A stretch of DNA of 64,000 nt. It comes from Pelagibacteraceae bacterium AG-345-F21 (GTDB taxonomy: Bacteria > Pseudomonadota > Alphaproteobacteria > Pelagibacterales > Pelagibacteraceae). Location: NCBI GenBank assembly GCA_003281795.1, contig QCAW01000003.1:1-64000 (forward strand). The letters run 5' to 3'. Under the pieces are notes generated by a model. That model was not told the origin of the DNA and made no database searches. It worked only from the letters and a program-made list of their open reading frames with translations. This document shows positions 1-9,837 of the stretch, piece by piece (position 1 is the stretch's first letter; each line of letters opens with the position of its first letter). A program made the translations under genes and the position numbers.

Positions 1-2
1 CC

Positions 3-248
3 TCCTTAACTACTTTGCCTGTACTTGGCGTTCCAATGGAAACTAAGAAATTAAAGGGACTAGATAGTTTGCTTTCAATGGTTCAAATGCCAAAAGGAGT
101 TCCAATAGGCTGTCTTGCTATCGATGGTGCTTTTAACGCTGGTATACTTGCGGCATCAATAATTGGCAATTATGATAAAAAAGTGAAATCTAATTTAGAG
201 AAGTGGAGACGCATACAAACGCAGTCTATTAAAAAAAAACCTGAATAG
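3..248 (+). CDS. purE: 5-(carboxyamino)imidazole ribonucleotide mutase (PurE), C-terminal part; 5' end outside window
   Basis: Frame stays open to the window edge ([11 protein letters not shown]); TTLPVLGVP and [13 protein letters not shown] motifs; followed by purK. Confidence 0.93.
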   Translation, partial: SLTTLPVLGVPMETKKLKGLDSLLSMVQMPKGVPIGCLAIDGAFNAGILAASIIGNYDKKVKSNLEKWRRIQTQSIKKKPE

Positions 249-251
249 TTA

Positions 252-1298
252 ATGAAAGACATCACCTTAGGAATTATAGGCTCAGGTCAATTAGGCTCAA
301 TGCTGTGCCAGGCTGCAAAAAAACTTAATGTTAAAACTGTAATTATATCTGATGATGCACAAGGGCCTGCACAAAATTATTGTGATCAATTTATTTTTTC
401 TAAATATGATGATCAAGTCAAAATAAAAGAATTCATAAAGGAAGTAGATATTGTCACTTTTGAATTTGAAAATATTCCTTTAGAAATATTAAGAAATATA
501 AATAAAGAAAAAAAAGTTTTACCTAAACCTGAAATAAATAAAATTATTCAAAATAGAAAATTAGAGAAATCATTTGTTAATGATCTTGGTATTAAAACAA
601 CAGAATGGGCTTTCATAAAATCAGCAAAAGATGTTTCAAGAAATGAAAAATTGCTTCCTGGGATTTTAAAAACAAATACACTTGGTTATGATGGACATGG
701 TCAATTTGTTTTAAATTCTTTAAATGATGTGAAAAAAGACTGGTGTTTTACAGCTGACTATATTTTAGAAAAAAAAGTTGATTTAAAAAAAGAAATTTCA
801 GTAATACTTACAAGATTTCAAAACGGCACTATATCAATTTATGCGCCTATTGAAAATGTTCATGAAAATCAAATTTTAAAGCATTCAAAAATTCCAGCAG
901 AGTTAAGTGATAAAATTACAGATGAAGCACTTCAAAATGCAAAAAAAATAGCCAATCAACTAGATTATGTAGGAACGATGGCAGTTGAGTATTTTATTGA
1001 TAAAAATAATGTTTTATTAGTAAATGAAATCGCGCCGCGAGTTCATAATTCTGGTCACCTAACGATAAATGCTTTTAACGTAAGCCAATTTGAGGGTCAT
1101 GTAAGAGCAGTGTGCAATCTAGAAATCATAGCACCAGGTAAAATTTCTAATTCTGCTGTCATGATTAACATTTTAGGAAAAGAAATTGAAGAATATAGAA
1201 AAAAAACCTTCAGCAGAAACGAATTCTTTTTTGATTACGGTAAAAAAGCAATTAAAAATAAAAGAAAGATGGGTCATCTTACAATTTTAAAGGAATAG
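252..1298 (+). CDS. purK: 5-(carboxyamino)imidazole ribonucleotide synthase (PurK)
   Basis: ATP-grasp protein, N-terminal GIIGSGQLGSML, adjacent to purE. Confidence 0.95.
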   Translation: MKDITLGIIGSGQLGSMLCQAAKKLNVKTVIISDDAQGPAQNYCDQFIFSKYDDQVKIKEFIKEVDIVTFEFENIPLEILRNINKEKKVLPKPEINKIIQNRKLEKSFVNDLGIKTTEWAFIKSAKDVSRNEKLLPGILKTNTLGYDGHGQFVLNSLNDVKKDWCFTADYILEKKVDLKKEISVILTRFQNGTISIYAPIENVHENQILKHSKIPAELSDKITDEALQNAKKIANQLDYVGTMAVEYFIDKNNVLLVNEIAPRVHNSGHLTINAFNVSQFEGHVRAVCNLEIIAPGKISNSAVMINILGKEIEEYRKKTFSRNEFFFDYGKKAIKNKRKMGHLTILKE

Positions 1299-2111
1299 TT
1301 ATTTAATTGTAATTCTATGCATAACTCTTTTGCAGTTTTTTATTTCGCTAGCCATATGCAAGATGCTTAAATTATCCCAAAGACAAATATCACCCTTTGA
1401 CCACTCATAAGAAAAAATAAATTCTTGTTTGTTTACATGGTCAATTAAATAATTTTTTAAAAAATCTGATTCTTTTTCATTAACATTTTTTATTTTTATT
1501 AGATGTCCTGGTGAAACATATAAAGTTTTTTTTCCACTTACCATTTTAACAATGGAATGTTCAGCCTCCATACTTGCTGATGATTTAATTCCCATTTCTT
1601 TCTCTCTTTCAAGTCTAGTTATAGCAATTGGCCCTGATGAAGAAAAAACACCCGTAGCGTTTTTAATTTTATTTTTAATTTCGTCAGGTAATTTTTCATA
1701 AGCATTAAACCCAGATGAAAAGATAGTATTACCTTGACCAGTTGGCACTTCTATTCCCATAAGCATAGTATATCTAGGTCTATCATTTGCTAAATAACTT
1801 GTATCTTGATGAAGCCAACTAGAACCAAAACTTAAATTTTTGTCATCTGGTTTTCTTTCAATAACATTAATAAAAGGAAATTTTTCACTTAACCCCTTTA
1901 GCCTCGGGTAGATAACTGGTTGTCCAATGCTTTTCGCAAAAATTTGATAGGAATCAGGATCTAGGTTTTGTTTTTTTATAAATATAACACCAAACAAGTT
2001 TAAAGTTTTTTTTATATCATCGACTTGATTTTGATCAAATTTTTTTAAATTTATATTATTTATAAAAGCTCCGATATTATTTTTTCCTGGAGTAATAGAA
2101 ATTGAGTTCAT
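1299..2111 (-). CDS. TauD/TfdA-family 2-oxoglutarate-dependent dioxygenase
   Basis: WLHQDTSY HxD motif, distal HRI motif; 270 aa. Confidence 0.85.
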   Translation of the reverse strand: MNSISITPGKNNIGAFINNINLKKFDQNQVDDIKKTLNLFGVIFIKKQNLDPDSYQIFAKSIGQPVIYPRLKGLSEKFPFINVIERKPDDKNLSFGSSWLHQDTSYLANDRPRYTMLMGIEVPTGQGNTIFSSGFNAYEKLPDEIKNKIKNATGVFSSSGPIAITRLEREKEMGIKSSASMEAEHSIVKMVSGKKTLYVSPGHLIKIKNVNEKESDFLKNYLIDHVNKQEFIFSYEWSKGDICLWDNLSILHMASEIKNCKRVMHRITIK

Positions 2112-2738
2112 TTATTTTACAGGGTTAATTATAGATGGATCATTATTAATTGGATTATTAACATCTTTTGAAATTTCATGAAACTTTAAATTGGGAGGCT
2201 TGATTGAATTTAATATTTCCATAGCATCTTTTTTTATGTTCAAATAATTATTTATTTGACTTTGATTTATAATCATAGGCTCTCTATGATGAATGGTGCT
2301 TATCTTTTCTGTAGCCTCTCTTGTAATAATACAAAATTGATTATTTTGGTGTATTCCTGCAAAAAACATTATTTCATCATCCTCTTTAGAAAAATAATAA
2401 GGAATTTTTTTTTTATCTTCTCTTTTCCATTCGTAATATCCGTCTGCGGGAACAATACATCTAGAAGTTTGTATCAGATTTTTGAAAGTCACTTTTTCCA
2501 TAAGAGTTTCTTTCCTTGCGTTAATCAGTGGTGAAAATTTATCTAATTTTTTAGACCATGAAGGTACTAAACCCCATTCACAAAGTTCAAGAGTTTTGCC
2601 ATTTGTATAAGATTTAATAATTGGCAATTGTTGAGAAGGGTGAGCGTTATAATTATCTGTATCTTCAACTTTTATATTTGTTTTTACCAGATCAGCTGTT
2701 TTACTTACTGGTTTTCTAATAGAATATCTTCCACACAT
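2112..2738 (-). CDS. SOS response-associated peptidase (SRAP/HMCES/YedK family)
   Basis: MCGRYS N-terminus with catalytic Cys2; NARKET; RCIVPADGYYEWK; HHREPMI. Confidence 0.95.
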   Translation of the reverse strand: MCGRYSIRKPVSKTADLVKTNIKVEDTDNYNAHPSQQLPIIKSYTNGKTLELCEWGLVPSWSKKLDKFSPLINARKETLMEKVTFKNLIQTSRCIVPADGYYEWKREDKKKIPYYFSKEDDEIMFFAGIHQNNQFCIITREATEKISTIHHREPMIINQSQINNYLNIKKDAMEILNSIKPPNLKFHEISKDVNNPINNDPSIINPVK

Positions 2739-2848
2739 TATTTGTTCTTCTTGTCTTTTTTTAATTTTCGCTTTTCTTTCAAAGAAAGTTTAGCTTTCTT
2801 CATAAAACTTCGATCTTTTTGACTTTTCCCAGAATATCTTTTTGACAT
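2738..2848 (-). CDS. Small Lys-rich basic peptide (36 aa), stop overlapping the SRAP start
   Basis: Manual translation MSKRYSGKSQKDRSFMKKAKLSLKEKRKLKKDKKNK; TAATG overlap with downstream ORF; not in ORF track because of length. Confidence 0.4.
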   Translation of the reverse strand: MSKRYSGKSQKDRSFMKKAKLSLKEKRKLKKDKKNK

Positions 2849-2850
2849 AA

Positions 2851-3687
2851 TTATTCTTCTATTATTTCATGCTTCTGTTCGCCTAGCCCATCTACTTTTA
2901 GATGTAGTTTGTCTCCTGATTTTAAAAATTTAGGTTTTTCCATTTCCATAGCTGTTCCGGCTGGGGTCCCAGTTGTAATAATTGTTCCCGGATATAAAGT
3001 CATAAATTGACTAATATGAGCGATTAAAAAATTAAAATTGAATATCATTTTTTTAGTATTGCCTGTCTGCCGTCTTTCTCCATTCACATCCAAAGTTAAA
3101 TTCATATCATTAGTATCTTTTATTTCATCTTTAGTAACTAGCCAAGGGCCACAGGGACCCGCAATAGATTTACCCTTAATCCACTGACCTCCCCTCTCTT
3201 TTTGCCAAGATCTTTCTGAGATATCATTAACAATACAAAAACCAAAAATATAATTTTGAGCATCATTTTCTTTAATGTATTTTCCTTTACGTCCTATTAT
3301 TATTGCAACTTCACATTCATAATCCATTTTATTTGCATGCCTAGGTTTAATAATTTCGTCATTTGGTCCTTGAATACATCCTGAACTTTTATTGAACAGT
3401 ATTGGTTCTTCTGGCAATTTGGAATTGCTGCCTTCTACATGAGCTTTATAATTTAAACCAATGGCTAAAAAATCTATTGGATTAGAAATACAACTACCAG
3501 TTCTTATTTTTGGATCTAGCTCTTTTAGTTTAGAAAAATCAATTTTTTTTAATTCATCTAAAGTGGCTTCATTCAAAGTTTTAGGATGCAAGTCTTTTAT
3601 ATGTTCAGAAAGATCTCTAATTTTATTGTTACTGTCTAATACAGCTACAGTTTCTTTGCCTAATTTTCCAACTCTTAATAATTTCAT
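2851..3687 (-). CDS. Fumarylacetoacetate hydrolase family protein
   Basis: IGLNYKAHVEGS, YECEVAIIIGRKGK, GTIITTGTPAGT motifs. Confidence 0.92.
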   Translation of the reverse strand: MKLLRVGKLGKETVAVLDSNNKIRDLSEHIKDLHPKTLNEATLDELKKIDFSKLKELDPKIRTGSCISNPIDFLAIGLNYKAHVEGSNSKLPEEPILFNKSSGCIQGPNDEIIKPRHANKMDYECEVAIIIGRKGKYIKENDAQNYIFGFCIVNDISERSWQKERGGQWIKGKSIAGPCGPWLVTKDEIKDTNDMNLTLDVNGERRQTGNTKKMIFNFNFLIAHISQFMTLYPGTIITTGTPAGTAMEMEKPKFLKSGDKLHLKVDGLGEQKHEIIEE

Positions 3688-3711
3688 TAACTAATTTTAG
3701 ATAAGATCTTA

Positions 3712-4158
3712 CTATTTTACAAATCTTTTAATTCTTTCTTCTGTAGTGGTGTCAGGGCCTGAGTAGGGTGTCTCGTAACTATTTGTTTTTGTTAAAACAT
3801 CGATACCTTTAGTAAATATGAAGATAAAGAAAATAATAAAAAAAACTGCAAAAATTTTAGCGGGGTTGTAGTTTCCTGATTGAAAAACACTTACTGGCTG
3901 TTCTTGTTTTTTATGAAAAAATTTAAAGGTTAAATAAACAGCAATAATTAAACCTATGTGGGCCATTACCACTCCAGCCCAACCAAATATAAAAGAAGTA
4001 ACACTAAAAACGTACAAACTAAAAACTGTTGACCAGACAAACGATAATACAATTAAAATCTGTAATCTCACCGATTTAGGCAAACTTCTTAAATCATTTT
4101 TGGAGTCGTCGAACATAATATTCGCACTTTCTCTCATAAAACTTTTAATTTTTTCCAT
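3712..4158 (-). CDS. Hypothetical membrane protein
   Basis: 148 aa with about three hydrophobic segments. Confidence 0.7.
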   Translation of the reverse strand: MEKIKSFMRESANIMFDDSKNDLRSLPKSVRLQILIVLSFVWSTVFSLYVFSVTSFIFGWAGVVMAHIGLIIAVYLTFKFFHKKQEQPVSVFQSGNYNPAKIFAVFFIIFFIFIFTKGIDVLTKTNSYETPYSGPDTTTEERIKRFVK

Positions 4159-4192
4159 AAATCTTTTTACACTTTCTCAATTAAAATTAAAA

Positions 4193-4774
4193 CTAACATA
4201 ATTGTCTTGCCAGTTTTCTCACTTTTTTCATATGTTTTTCAAATTTTTCCTCGGTCATTCCCGGCAATACTTCATAATGTCTTGAATAAAATGTCTTCAT
4301 GCCCCCAAGTTTTAAAACCCCGGCTTTTATCCTTCGAAAGGGAATATTTTGGAACCAAGTTTCAATTGAAAACCAATTTCCTCCATAAGTCATCGACATT
4401 ATTGCAATTTTACCTTTCATAGCTCCTGCAACTGGGTACCCCCAATTTCCAACTAATCTCTTAAAAGAAAAAAACCATTTTGGAGCAAGCGTTAAGTCAA
4501 TCCAATTTTCTAAGATTGCAGTTGCTCTTAAATTATAACAAGGTGAAATCATGAAAAGAATATCAGACCTTTCTAATCTTTTTCTATAATTTAAAATTTG
4601 TTCACTTGGCTCAGATCCATCATAGAAAGGTATTGGTTTTTCATCATGTAAGTTAATTAGATCAACATTATGACCTAATTTTTTTACCTCATCTATAAAT
4701 GTATCTCTAATCTCCTGATTAAAACATTTTTTTGTATTATGATGACCGTATACAACAAATATTCTTTTCGACAT
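4193..4774 (-). CDS. NAD(P)H dehydrogenase (quinone)/flavodoxin-like fold protein (KefF/MdaB-like)
   Basis: IFVVYGHHNTKKCFNQ N-terminus and MTYGG motif. Confidence 0.8.
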   Translation of the reverse strand: MSKRIFVVYGHHNTKKCFNQEIRDTFIDEVKKLGHNVDLINLHDEKPIPFYDGSEPSEQILNYRKRLERSDILFMISPCYNLRATAILENWIDLTLAPKWFFSFKRLVGNWGYPVAGAMKGKIAIMSMTYGGNWFSIETWFQNIPFRRIKAGVLKLGGMKTFYSRHYEVLPGMTEEKFEKHMKKVRKLARQLC

Positions 4775-4775
4775 G

Positions 4776-4937
4776 TTAATTGTCTATATCATTTTTATCT
4801 TCTTTGGAGGGAAAAAAAAATATACCAGTACCTAATCCTATGGCAATAGCAGATACAATCCATGCCCCTTCTTGTGCAGAATAAAGAACTAAACCTCCAA
4901 ATATAATAGCTATTATTCCTAACGTTTTATTATCCAT
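4776..4937 (-). CDS. Small hydrophobic membrane protein (53 aa)
   Basis: Manual translation MDNKTLGIIAIIFGGLVLYSAQEGAWIVSAIAIGLGTGIFFFPSKEDKNDIDN, two hydrophobic segments; overlooked by ORF track length cut-off. Confidence 0.6.
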   Translation of the reverse strand: MDNKTLGIIAIIFGGLVLYSAQEGAWIVSAIAIGLGTGIFFFPSKEDKNDIDN

Positions 4938-4980
4938 TGACAACCTATATCATTATATTAAGGTTAATTATCCATATGTC

Positions 4981-5064
4981 ATGGAAAAAAAGACTCTGCA
5001 TCTACATGCAGGACTCTATAAAGAGTTAAAAAGTAGGTTGAAAGAAAGGAGCTGTGATGAATAG
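4981..5064 (+). CDS. Possible leader/small ORF (27 aa) overlapping the next small gene
   Basis: ATG...TAG encodes MEKKTLHLHAGLYKELKSRLKERSCDE; stop overlaps ATG of following ORF. Confidence 0.4.
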   Translation: MEKKTLHLHAGLYKELKSRLKERSCDE

Positions 5065-5248
5065 ATTTTCACATTTGCTTAGAGAGTTCAGCCGAAAAAA
5101 GTCAGAGGCTAAGCTTGCTCAGCAACTTAACAAATCCGTAAAGGCTCCAGAGGCTAATGCTAATGGAACAAGCGGATATTTGATTAAGGAAGGTAAAAAT
5201 GCTGGAAAAGTACTAAAGCATTTAAAAACTGATAAAAATAATCTTTAA
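5057..5248 (+). CDS. Small hypothetical protein (63 aa)
   Basis: AGGAGC ribosome-binding-like site 5' of ATG; ORF track lists a GTG start at 5054; followed by a perfect hairpin. Confidence 0.65.
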   Translation: MNRFSHLLREFSRKKSEAKLAQQLNKSVKAPEANANGTSGYLIKEGKNAGKVLKHLKTDKNNL

Positions 5249-5256
5249 TCTTTATA

Positions 5257-5280
5257 GAGAGGGGTTTTAAAACCCCTCTC
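5257..5280 (+). terminator. Perfect palindrome/hairpin gagaggggttttaaaacccctctc after small ORF
   Basis: 24-nt perfect inverted repeat; no strong T-tract after it. Confidence 0.7.
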
Positions 5281-5302
5281 AAGTCTTTAATAATATTTTC
5301 TA

Positions 5303-6394
5303 ATGAAAAAACAAAATTTCTTTGACTTAAATTTTGATCAACTTAAGACATTTTTAATAAACAATGCTGACGTTGATGTCAAAAAAGCCAAAATGCGATG
5401 TCAACAACTTTTTAATGCTGTTTACAAAAAAAATATAAAAAGTTTTGATGAATTAACCACATTTGGAATTGAGCTAAGAGATAAAATTAAAAAATTAATT
5501 AGTCTAGAAAAACCAAAAGTCGTTGATACTCAAAAATCTAAAGATGGAACGATTAAATTTCTTTTAGAACTAAAAGATAAAAGAAATGTTGAAACAGTTC
5601 TTATACCCGACAAAACACAAAGCAAATATACAATATGTTTATCAGTTTCAGTAGGCTGTTATTTATCTTGTGAATTTTGTGCCACTGCCCAAATTTCAAA
5701 AAATCTAGTTAGAAATTTATCCTCTGGAGAAATAGTTTCGCAAATTATTTTATGCAAAGATTATATAAATGATTGGTCCACACATAAAAAAATTACTAAT
5801 CAGGTTTTAATGGGCGAAGGTTCACCTTTTTTAAATCTAGATAATGTTAAAGTTGCAATAGAAAATTCAAAAAATAAAGATGGTTTGGAATATGGTCGTA
5901 CTAGAATAACAGTAAGTACAGTTGGCATAGGAATTAAGAAAGACGGCATGGACAGTATAGAGTGGGCTGCTAAAGAACTAGACGTGTATTTAGCCTGGAG
6001 TTTGCACAGTTCAATTCCAAAACACAGATCAGAACTGATGCCAATTAATGAAAAATATTCCATTAATTCACTAATTCCTCAATTGAATAAATATTATGAA
6101 AAGACAAAACTTCCAATCTTTATTGAGTGGATATGTTTGGAGGAGAATATGACAGAAAAGCATGCGCAAGAACTTGTAAAAATTATGAAAAAGGTTCCTT
6201 CAAAATTAAATTTAATTGAGTTTAACCCTTTAACTAATAAAGATTATAAACCGGCTTCACAAGAAAAAATAAAAAAATTTTCAAAAATTATACAAGATAA
6301 TGGTTTTTTATCTTTGTTTAGAAGAAGCAGAGGTAGAGACATTAATGCTTCTTGCGGATCACTTGCAAATAAGAAATCAGTAGGTAATGGATAA
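5303..6394 (+). CDS. rlmN: 23S rRNA (adenine2503-C2)-methyltransferase
   Basis: Radical SAM motif CEFCATAQ; LAWSLHSS; family-typical length. Confidence 0.95.
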   Translation: MKKQNFFDLNFDQLKTFLINNADVDVKKAKMRCQQLFNAVYKKNIKSFDELTTFGIELRDKIKKLISLEKPKVVDTQKSKDGTIKFLLELKDKRNVETVLIPDKTQSKYTICLSVSVGCYLSCEFCATAQISKNLVRNLSSGEIVSQIILCKDYINDWSTHKKITNQVLMGEGSPFLNLDNVKVAIENSKNKDGLEYGRTRITVSTVGIGIKKDGMDSIEWAAKELDVYLAWSLHSSIPKHRSELMPINEKYSINSLIPQLNKYYEKTKLPIFIEWICLEENMTEKHAQELVKIMKKVPSKLNLIEFNPLTNKDYKPASQEKIKKFSKIIQDNGFLSLFRRSRGRDINASCGSLANKKSVGNG

Positions 6395-7328
6395 TTTACA
6401 TATTTTTTTAGGAGCAACTGTTGCTGACGCCGCAGCAAGACCTTTGCATTGGGTTTATGATCCTAAAAAACTGAAAAGATATATTAAAGGCAAAAAGGAT
6501 ATAGCTTTTTTAAAACAAAACAAAAGTCCTTTTTATTCTATAAAAACAGGAGATGTGTCTGGCTATAATGATGTGGGTCAAGTTATGTTTAAGACTTTAA
6601 TGTCTACTAAAAAAAAGTCTGATATTCTTAAGAATTTTAAACGAAATATAACTAGAAACTTTGGACCTGGGTCTGCTTACTGGAGAAATTTAAAACTTAG
6701 AAAAAAATATAAAAAAATTAAATGGAAAAAACCTATGAAAGGGCCCTGGATCCATCAAAACATATTGGAGACAATACAAAACATAAAATCTAAAAAAAAT
6801 ATCACAGGAGGAACAAAAGTAAATGAGTCAGACGGATATTGTGCAGCATTACCTTATTACCTTTATAATAATTCTGATAAAGAATTAAAAAGAATTATTA
6901 GAAGCGTGGCCAATTCAAAAATAAACGAGAAGTATGCCTTAGCTAAACTTAAGATTATAGATTTAGCAACCAATGGAAACAAAAAACCTGTTTATGCTTT
7001 TGTTAAAAAATATAAAAATAATAGATATTTTAAAGAGGTAACCATTAATATTAAAAAGATAATAAAACTTAAAAACCATAATCATATTATAGTTGTTAAA
7101 AAGTTTGGTAAAGCTTGCAGTTATCCAGGAACATTTATGGGATCTATTCATGCCATCATAAACTCGAGTAGTTACAGGTCTGCTATTATTAAAACAATTA
7201 GTGCTGGAGGTTGTAATTGTTCCAGAGCTAATTTTGTTGGAGCATATTTCGCCGCTCTAAAGGGGATAAAAAATATACCCATTCAATGGATAACTAAAAC
7301 GAAACCAGCCAAAAATATTATAAAATGA
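6387..7328 (+). CDS. ADP-ribosylglycohydrolase family protein (J1-crystallin-like branch)
   Basis: GATVADAAARPLHWVYD and C-terminal SAGGCNCSRANFVGA motifs. Confidence 0.8.
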   Translation: MDNLHIFLGATVADAAARPLHWVYDPKKLKRYIKGKKDIAFLKQNKSPFYSIKTGDVSGYNDVGQVMFKTLMSTKKKSDILKNFKRNITRNFGPGSAYWRNLKLRKKYKKIKWKKPMKGPWIHQNILETIQNIKSKKNITGGTKVNESDGYCAALPYYLYNNSDKELKRIIRSVANSKINEKYALAKLKIIDLATNGNKKPVYAFVKKYKNNRYFKEVTINIKKIIKLKNHNHIIVVKKFGKACSYPGTFMGSIHAIINSSSYRSAIIKTISAGGCNCSRANFVGAYFAALKGIKNIPIQWITKTKPAKNIIK

Positions 7329-7341
7329 TATATAGTAGTTT

Positions 7342-8373
7342 ATGGATTCGATAATAACAATTGTAATTATAAGTTTGTTACTTGCTAATTTAATAGCAGT
7401 CATTCTTTTATCTAAGCGTAAGCAATCAGAAAAATTAGACAATAATCAAATTTTCAAAGATGAGGTCAATTCTTTAAAGAATTCTTTTAGCCAATCATTT
7501 GGATCTATGAGCAAAGAGATAGCAAAAGATATGACCGGTGCACTAACAAAAGTAGATGAAAAAGTAGGAGTATTCAATCGTCAAGTAAGCGAGTTAAACC
7601 AAAGCCAAGATAATTTTAGTAAGATTTTAAGTGGGGTAAAAACCTACGGAACATTGGCTGAATTCGGATTAGGCTCATTGCTTAAAGATTTATTGCCGGC
7701 ATCACAATTTATAGCTAATGTCAAAATGAAACCTGAAGAAACTTCCGATACAGTTGAATTTGCTATTAAGTTGCAAGATGTTTTATTGCCAATTGACAGT
7801 CATTGGCCTATAGAAAAATATAAAGCAATAGATGATGCATATAATGCAAATGACAAAGACGCCCAAACAAACGCGAGAAAAGATTTAGCAGCTGCATTTA
7901 GATTGAAAGCAAAATCAGTAAATCAAAAGTATATAGCACCACCTAAGAGCACTGATTTCGCAATTATTTATGTTCCCACAGAGGGATTATTTGCGGAGTT
8001 GTCAAGTTATAGAGATCCAAAATCAAAAGATTTGTTATTTCAAGAACTTAGATCAAAATACAAAGTAACAATTTCAGGACCAAATACACTATCAGCATTA
8101 CTACAATCCTATCACTTAGGGTTTCAAACTTTAAAGGTACAACAACACGCTACTCAAATTTATAGTGATTTAAAAAACATCAGCTCCAGATTTGAAAAAC
8201 ACTTTGACGGCATTAAAGATCTTAGAAAAAAATTAGAGCAAGCAATGTTAGCAACAGACGGTTTCGGTAGAGACGCTAGATCTATTATGAACACACTTGG
8301 AAATATTAAAGACCCCGAACAAGTCAAAGAAACTCTGGCAGAAGATCCTGAAAAGATCAAAATTCTCAAATAA
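7342..8373 (+). CDS. rmuC: DNA recombination protein RmuC
   Basis: N-terminal TM, coiled coil, DAKFP-like LPIDSHWPIEKY core, FAIIYVPTEGLFAEL. Confidence 0.93.
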   Translation: MDSIITIVIISLLLANLIAVILLSKRKQSEKLDNNQIFKDEVNSLKNSFSQSFGSMSKEIAKDMTGALTKVDEKVGVFNRQVSELNQSQDNFSKILSGVKTYGTLAEFGLGSLLKDLLPASQFIANVKMKPEETSDTVEFAIKLQDVLLPIDSHWPIEKYKAIDDAYNANDKDAQTNARKDLAAAFRLKAKSVNQKYIAPPKSTDFAIIYVPTEGLFAELSSYRDPKSKDLLFQELRSKYKVTISGPNTLSALLQSYHLGFQTLKVQQHATQIYSDLKNISSRFEKHFDGIKDLRKKLEQAMLATDGFGRDARSIMNTLGNIKDPEQVKETLAEDPEKIKILK

Positions 8374-8381
8374 TTTAATTC

Positions 8382-9803
8382 ATGTCAAATTTTGTCTTTT
8401 ATGATTTTGAGACCAGTTCATCAAATAAATATTGGGGTCAAATCATTCAAATTGGAGCAATTTTAACAAATGACAACTTAGACGAACTAGATCGTTTTGA
8501 CACGAGGTGCAGACTTAGTCCCGGAATAGTTCCAGAGGCTATGGCTTTGATAGTAAACAAATCTTCCCCAAAGATGTTAAAAAACACAAATATTTCTCAT
8601 TACCAAATGATTAGACAATTTGTTGAAACACTTAGAAGATGGGGAAAAGCAACTTATGTGGGTTTTAACAGTATAGAATTTGATGAAGAATTTTTAAGGT
8701 GTACTCTTTTTAAAACTTTAGAGTATCCATATATTACAAGCACAAATGGCAATACCAGAGGAGACGTGCTAAGCTTAGCGAGAGCAGCGAATCTCTATTA
8801 TCCCAATACTCTGAAAAACTCTGTAAATGAAAAGGGTAACGATGTTTATAAATTAGATCAGATGGCACCTTTAAATGGTATTGAACACGGCAATGCTCAT
8901 AGTGCTATTGGCGATGTTTTAGCTACCTTAGGTATTGCAAAACTGATTGCAAGGAAAGCACCTAATGTTTGGAAAGCAAGCATGCTAACCATAGACAAAA
9001 ATCAATCACTAGAATTAATAAAAAAAGAGTTATTTTTCTGCACTAACGAGTATTTTTACGGAAAAAGTAGACCTTATGTTCAAACTTTTGTTTGTCAACA
9101 TCCTCAATATCAGTGGGCACTATGTTTTGATTTAAAACACGATCCAACTCGATATCTTGATATGTCTGTGCCAGAATTAACAGCTGCGATGAAAAAGCAG
9201 CCTAAGTTTATAAGAACTTTAAGGCACAACAAACACCCAGTCATTATGAATCCCTCTTATGGAGAAAAATTTGAAGAATATAAAATGATTGGAGCAACAA
9301 AATTAAAAGCTAGAGCTAAAATGATAAAAGATCATAAAAATTTTTCTGAAAAAATTGTCCTAATAAAAAGGGAAGAATTGGAAGAAAAGGAGCAAACTAA
9401 GTCCCAGGAAGATTTATACGATGAAGAAAGCATTTATGCAAAATTTACTTCAGCGGAAGATAATAAAATAATGCCTGAATTTCACAAGGAAGACTGGAAT
9501 AAAAAATTGTCAGTATTATCTAAATTTAAAGATGACAGGCTTAAATATTTTGGAAAGAAAATTCTTTATATGGAAAAACCTGAAATGTTAAGTAAGTCAG
9601 ATTATGATTTAATTCACAAGGATACAGCAAAAAAACTTTTAAGTACTAATGAAGAAAAATGGAATACAATTCCTAGAACTTATTCAGAAATTGATACATT
9701 AAGAGCAAAGTTTGAGAAAGAAAATCAACCAGATAAATTAGCAATACTAGAGGAGATTAACGCATACGTTGAAGAGCTAGAAAAATTTTACTCTTCTGCA
9801 TAG
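8382..9803 (+). CDS. sbcB: Exodeoxyribonuclease I
   Basis: FVFYDFETSSSNKYWGQIIQIGA; DEDD exonuclease motifs; 473 aa. Confidence 0.95.
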   Translation: MSNFVFYDFETSSSNKYWGQIIQIGAILTNDNLDELDRFDTRCRLSPGIVPEAMALIVNKSSPKMLKNTNISHYQMIRQFVETLRRWGKATYVGFNSIEFDEEFLRCTLFKTLEYPYITSTNGNTRGDVLSLARAANLYYPNTLKNSVNEKGNDVYKLDQMAPLNGIEHGNAHSAIGDVLATLGIAKLIARKAPNVWKASMLTIDKNQSLELIKKELFFCTNEYFYGKSRPYVQTFVCQHPQYQWALCFDLKHDPTRYLDMSVPELTAAMKKQPKFIRTLRHNKHPVIMNPSYGEKFEEYKMIGATKLKARAKMIKDHKNFSEKIVLIKREELEEKEQTKSQEDLYDEESIYAKFTSAEDNKIMPEFHKEDWNKKLSVLSKFKDDRLKYFGKKILYMEKPEMLSKSDYDLIHKDTAKKLLSTNEEKWNTIPRTYSEIDTLRAKFEKENQPDKLAILEEINAYVEELEKFYSSA

Positions 9804-9837
9804 TTGACATTGATAGAAAAAATATTACTTATTTACT

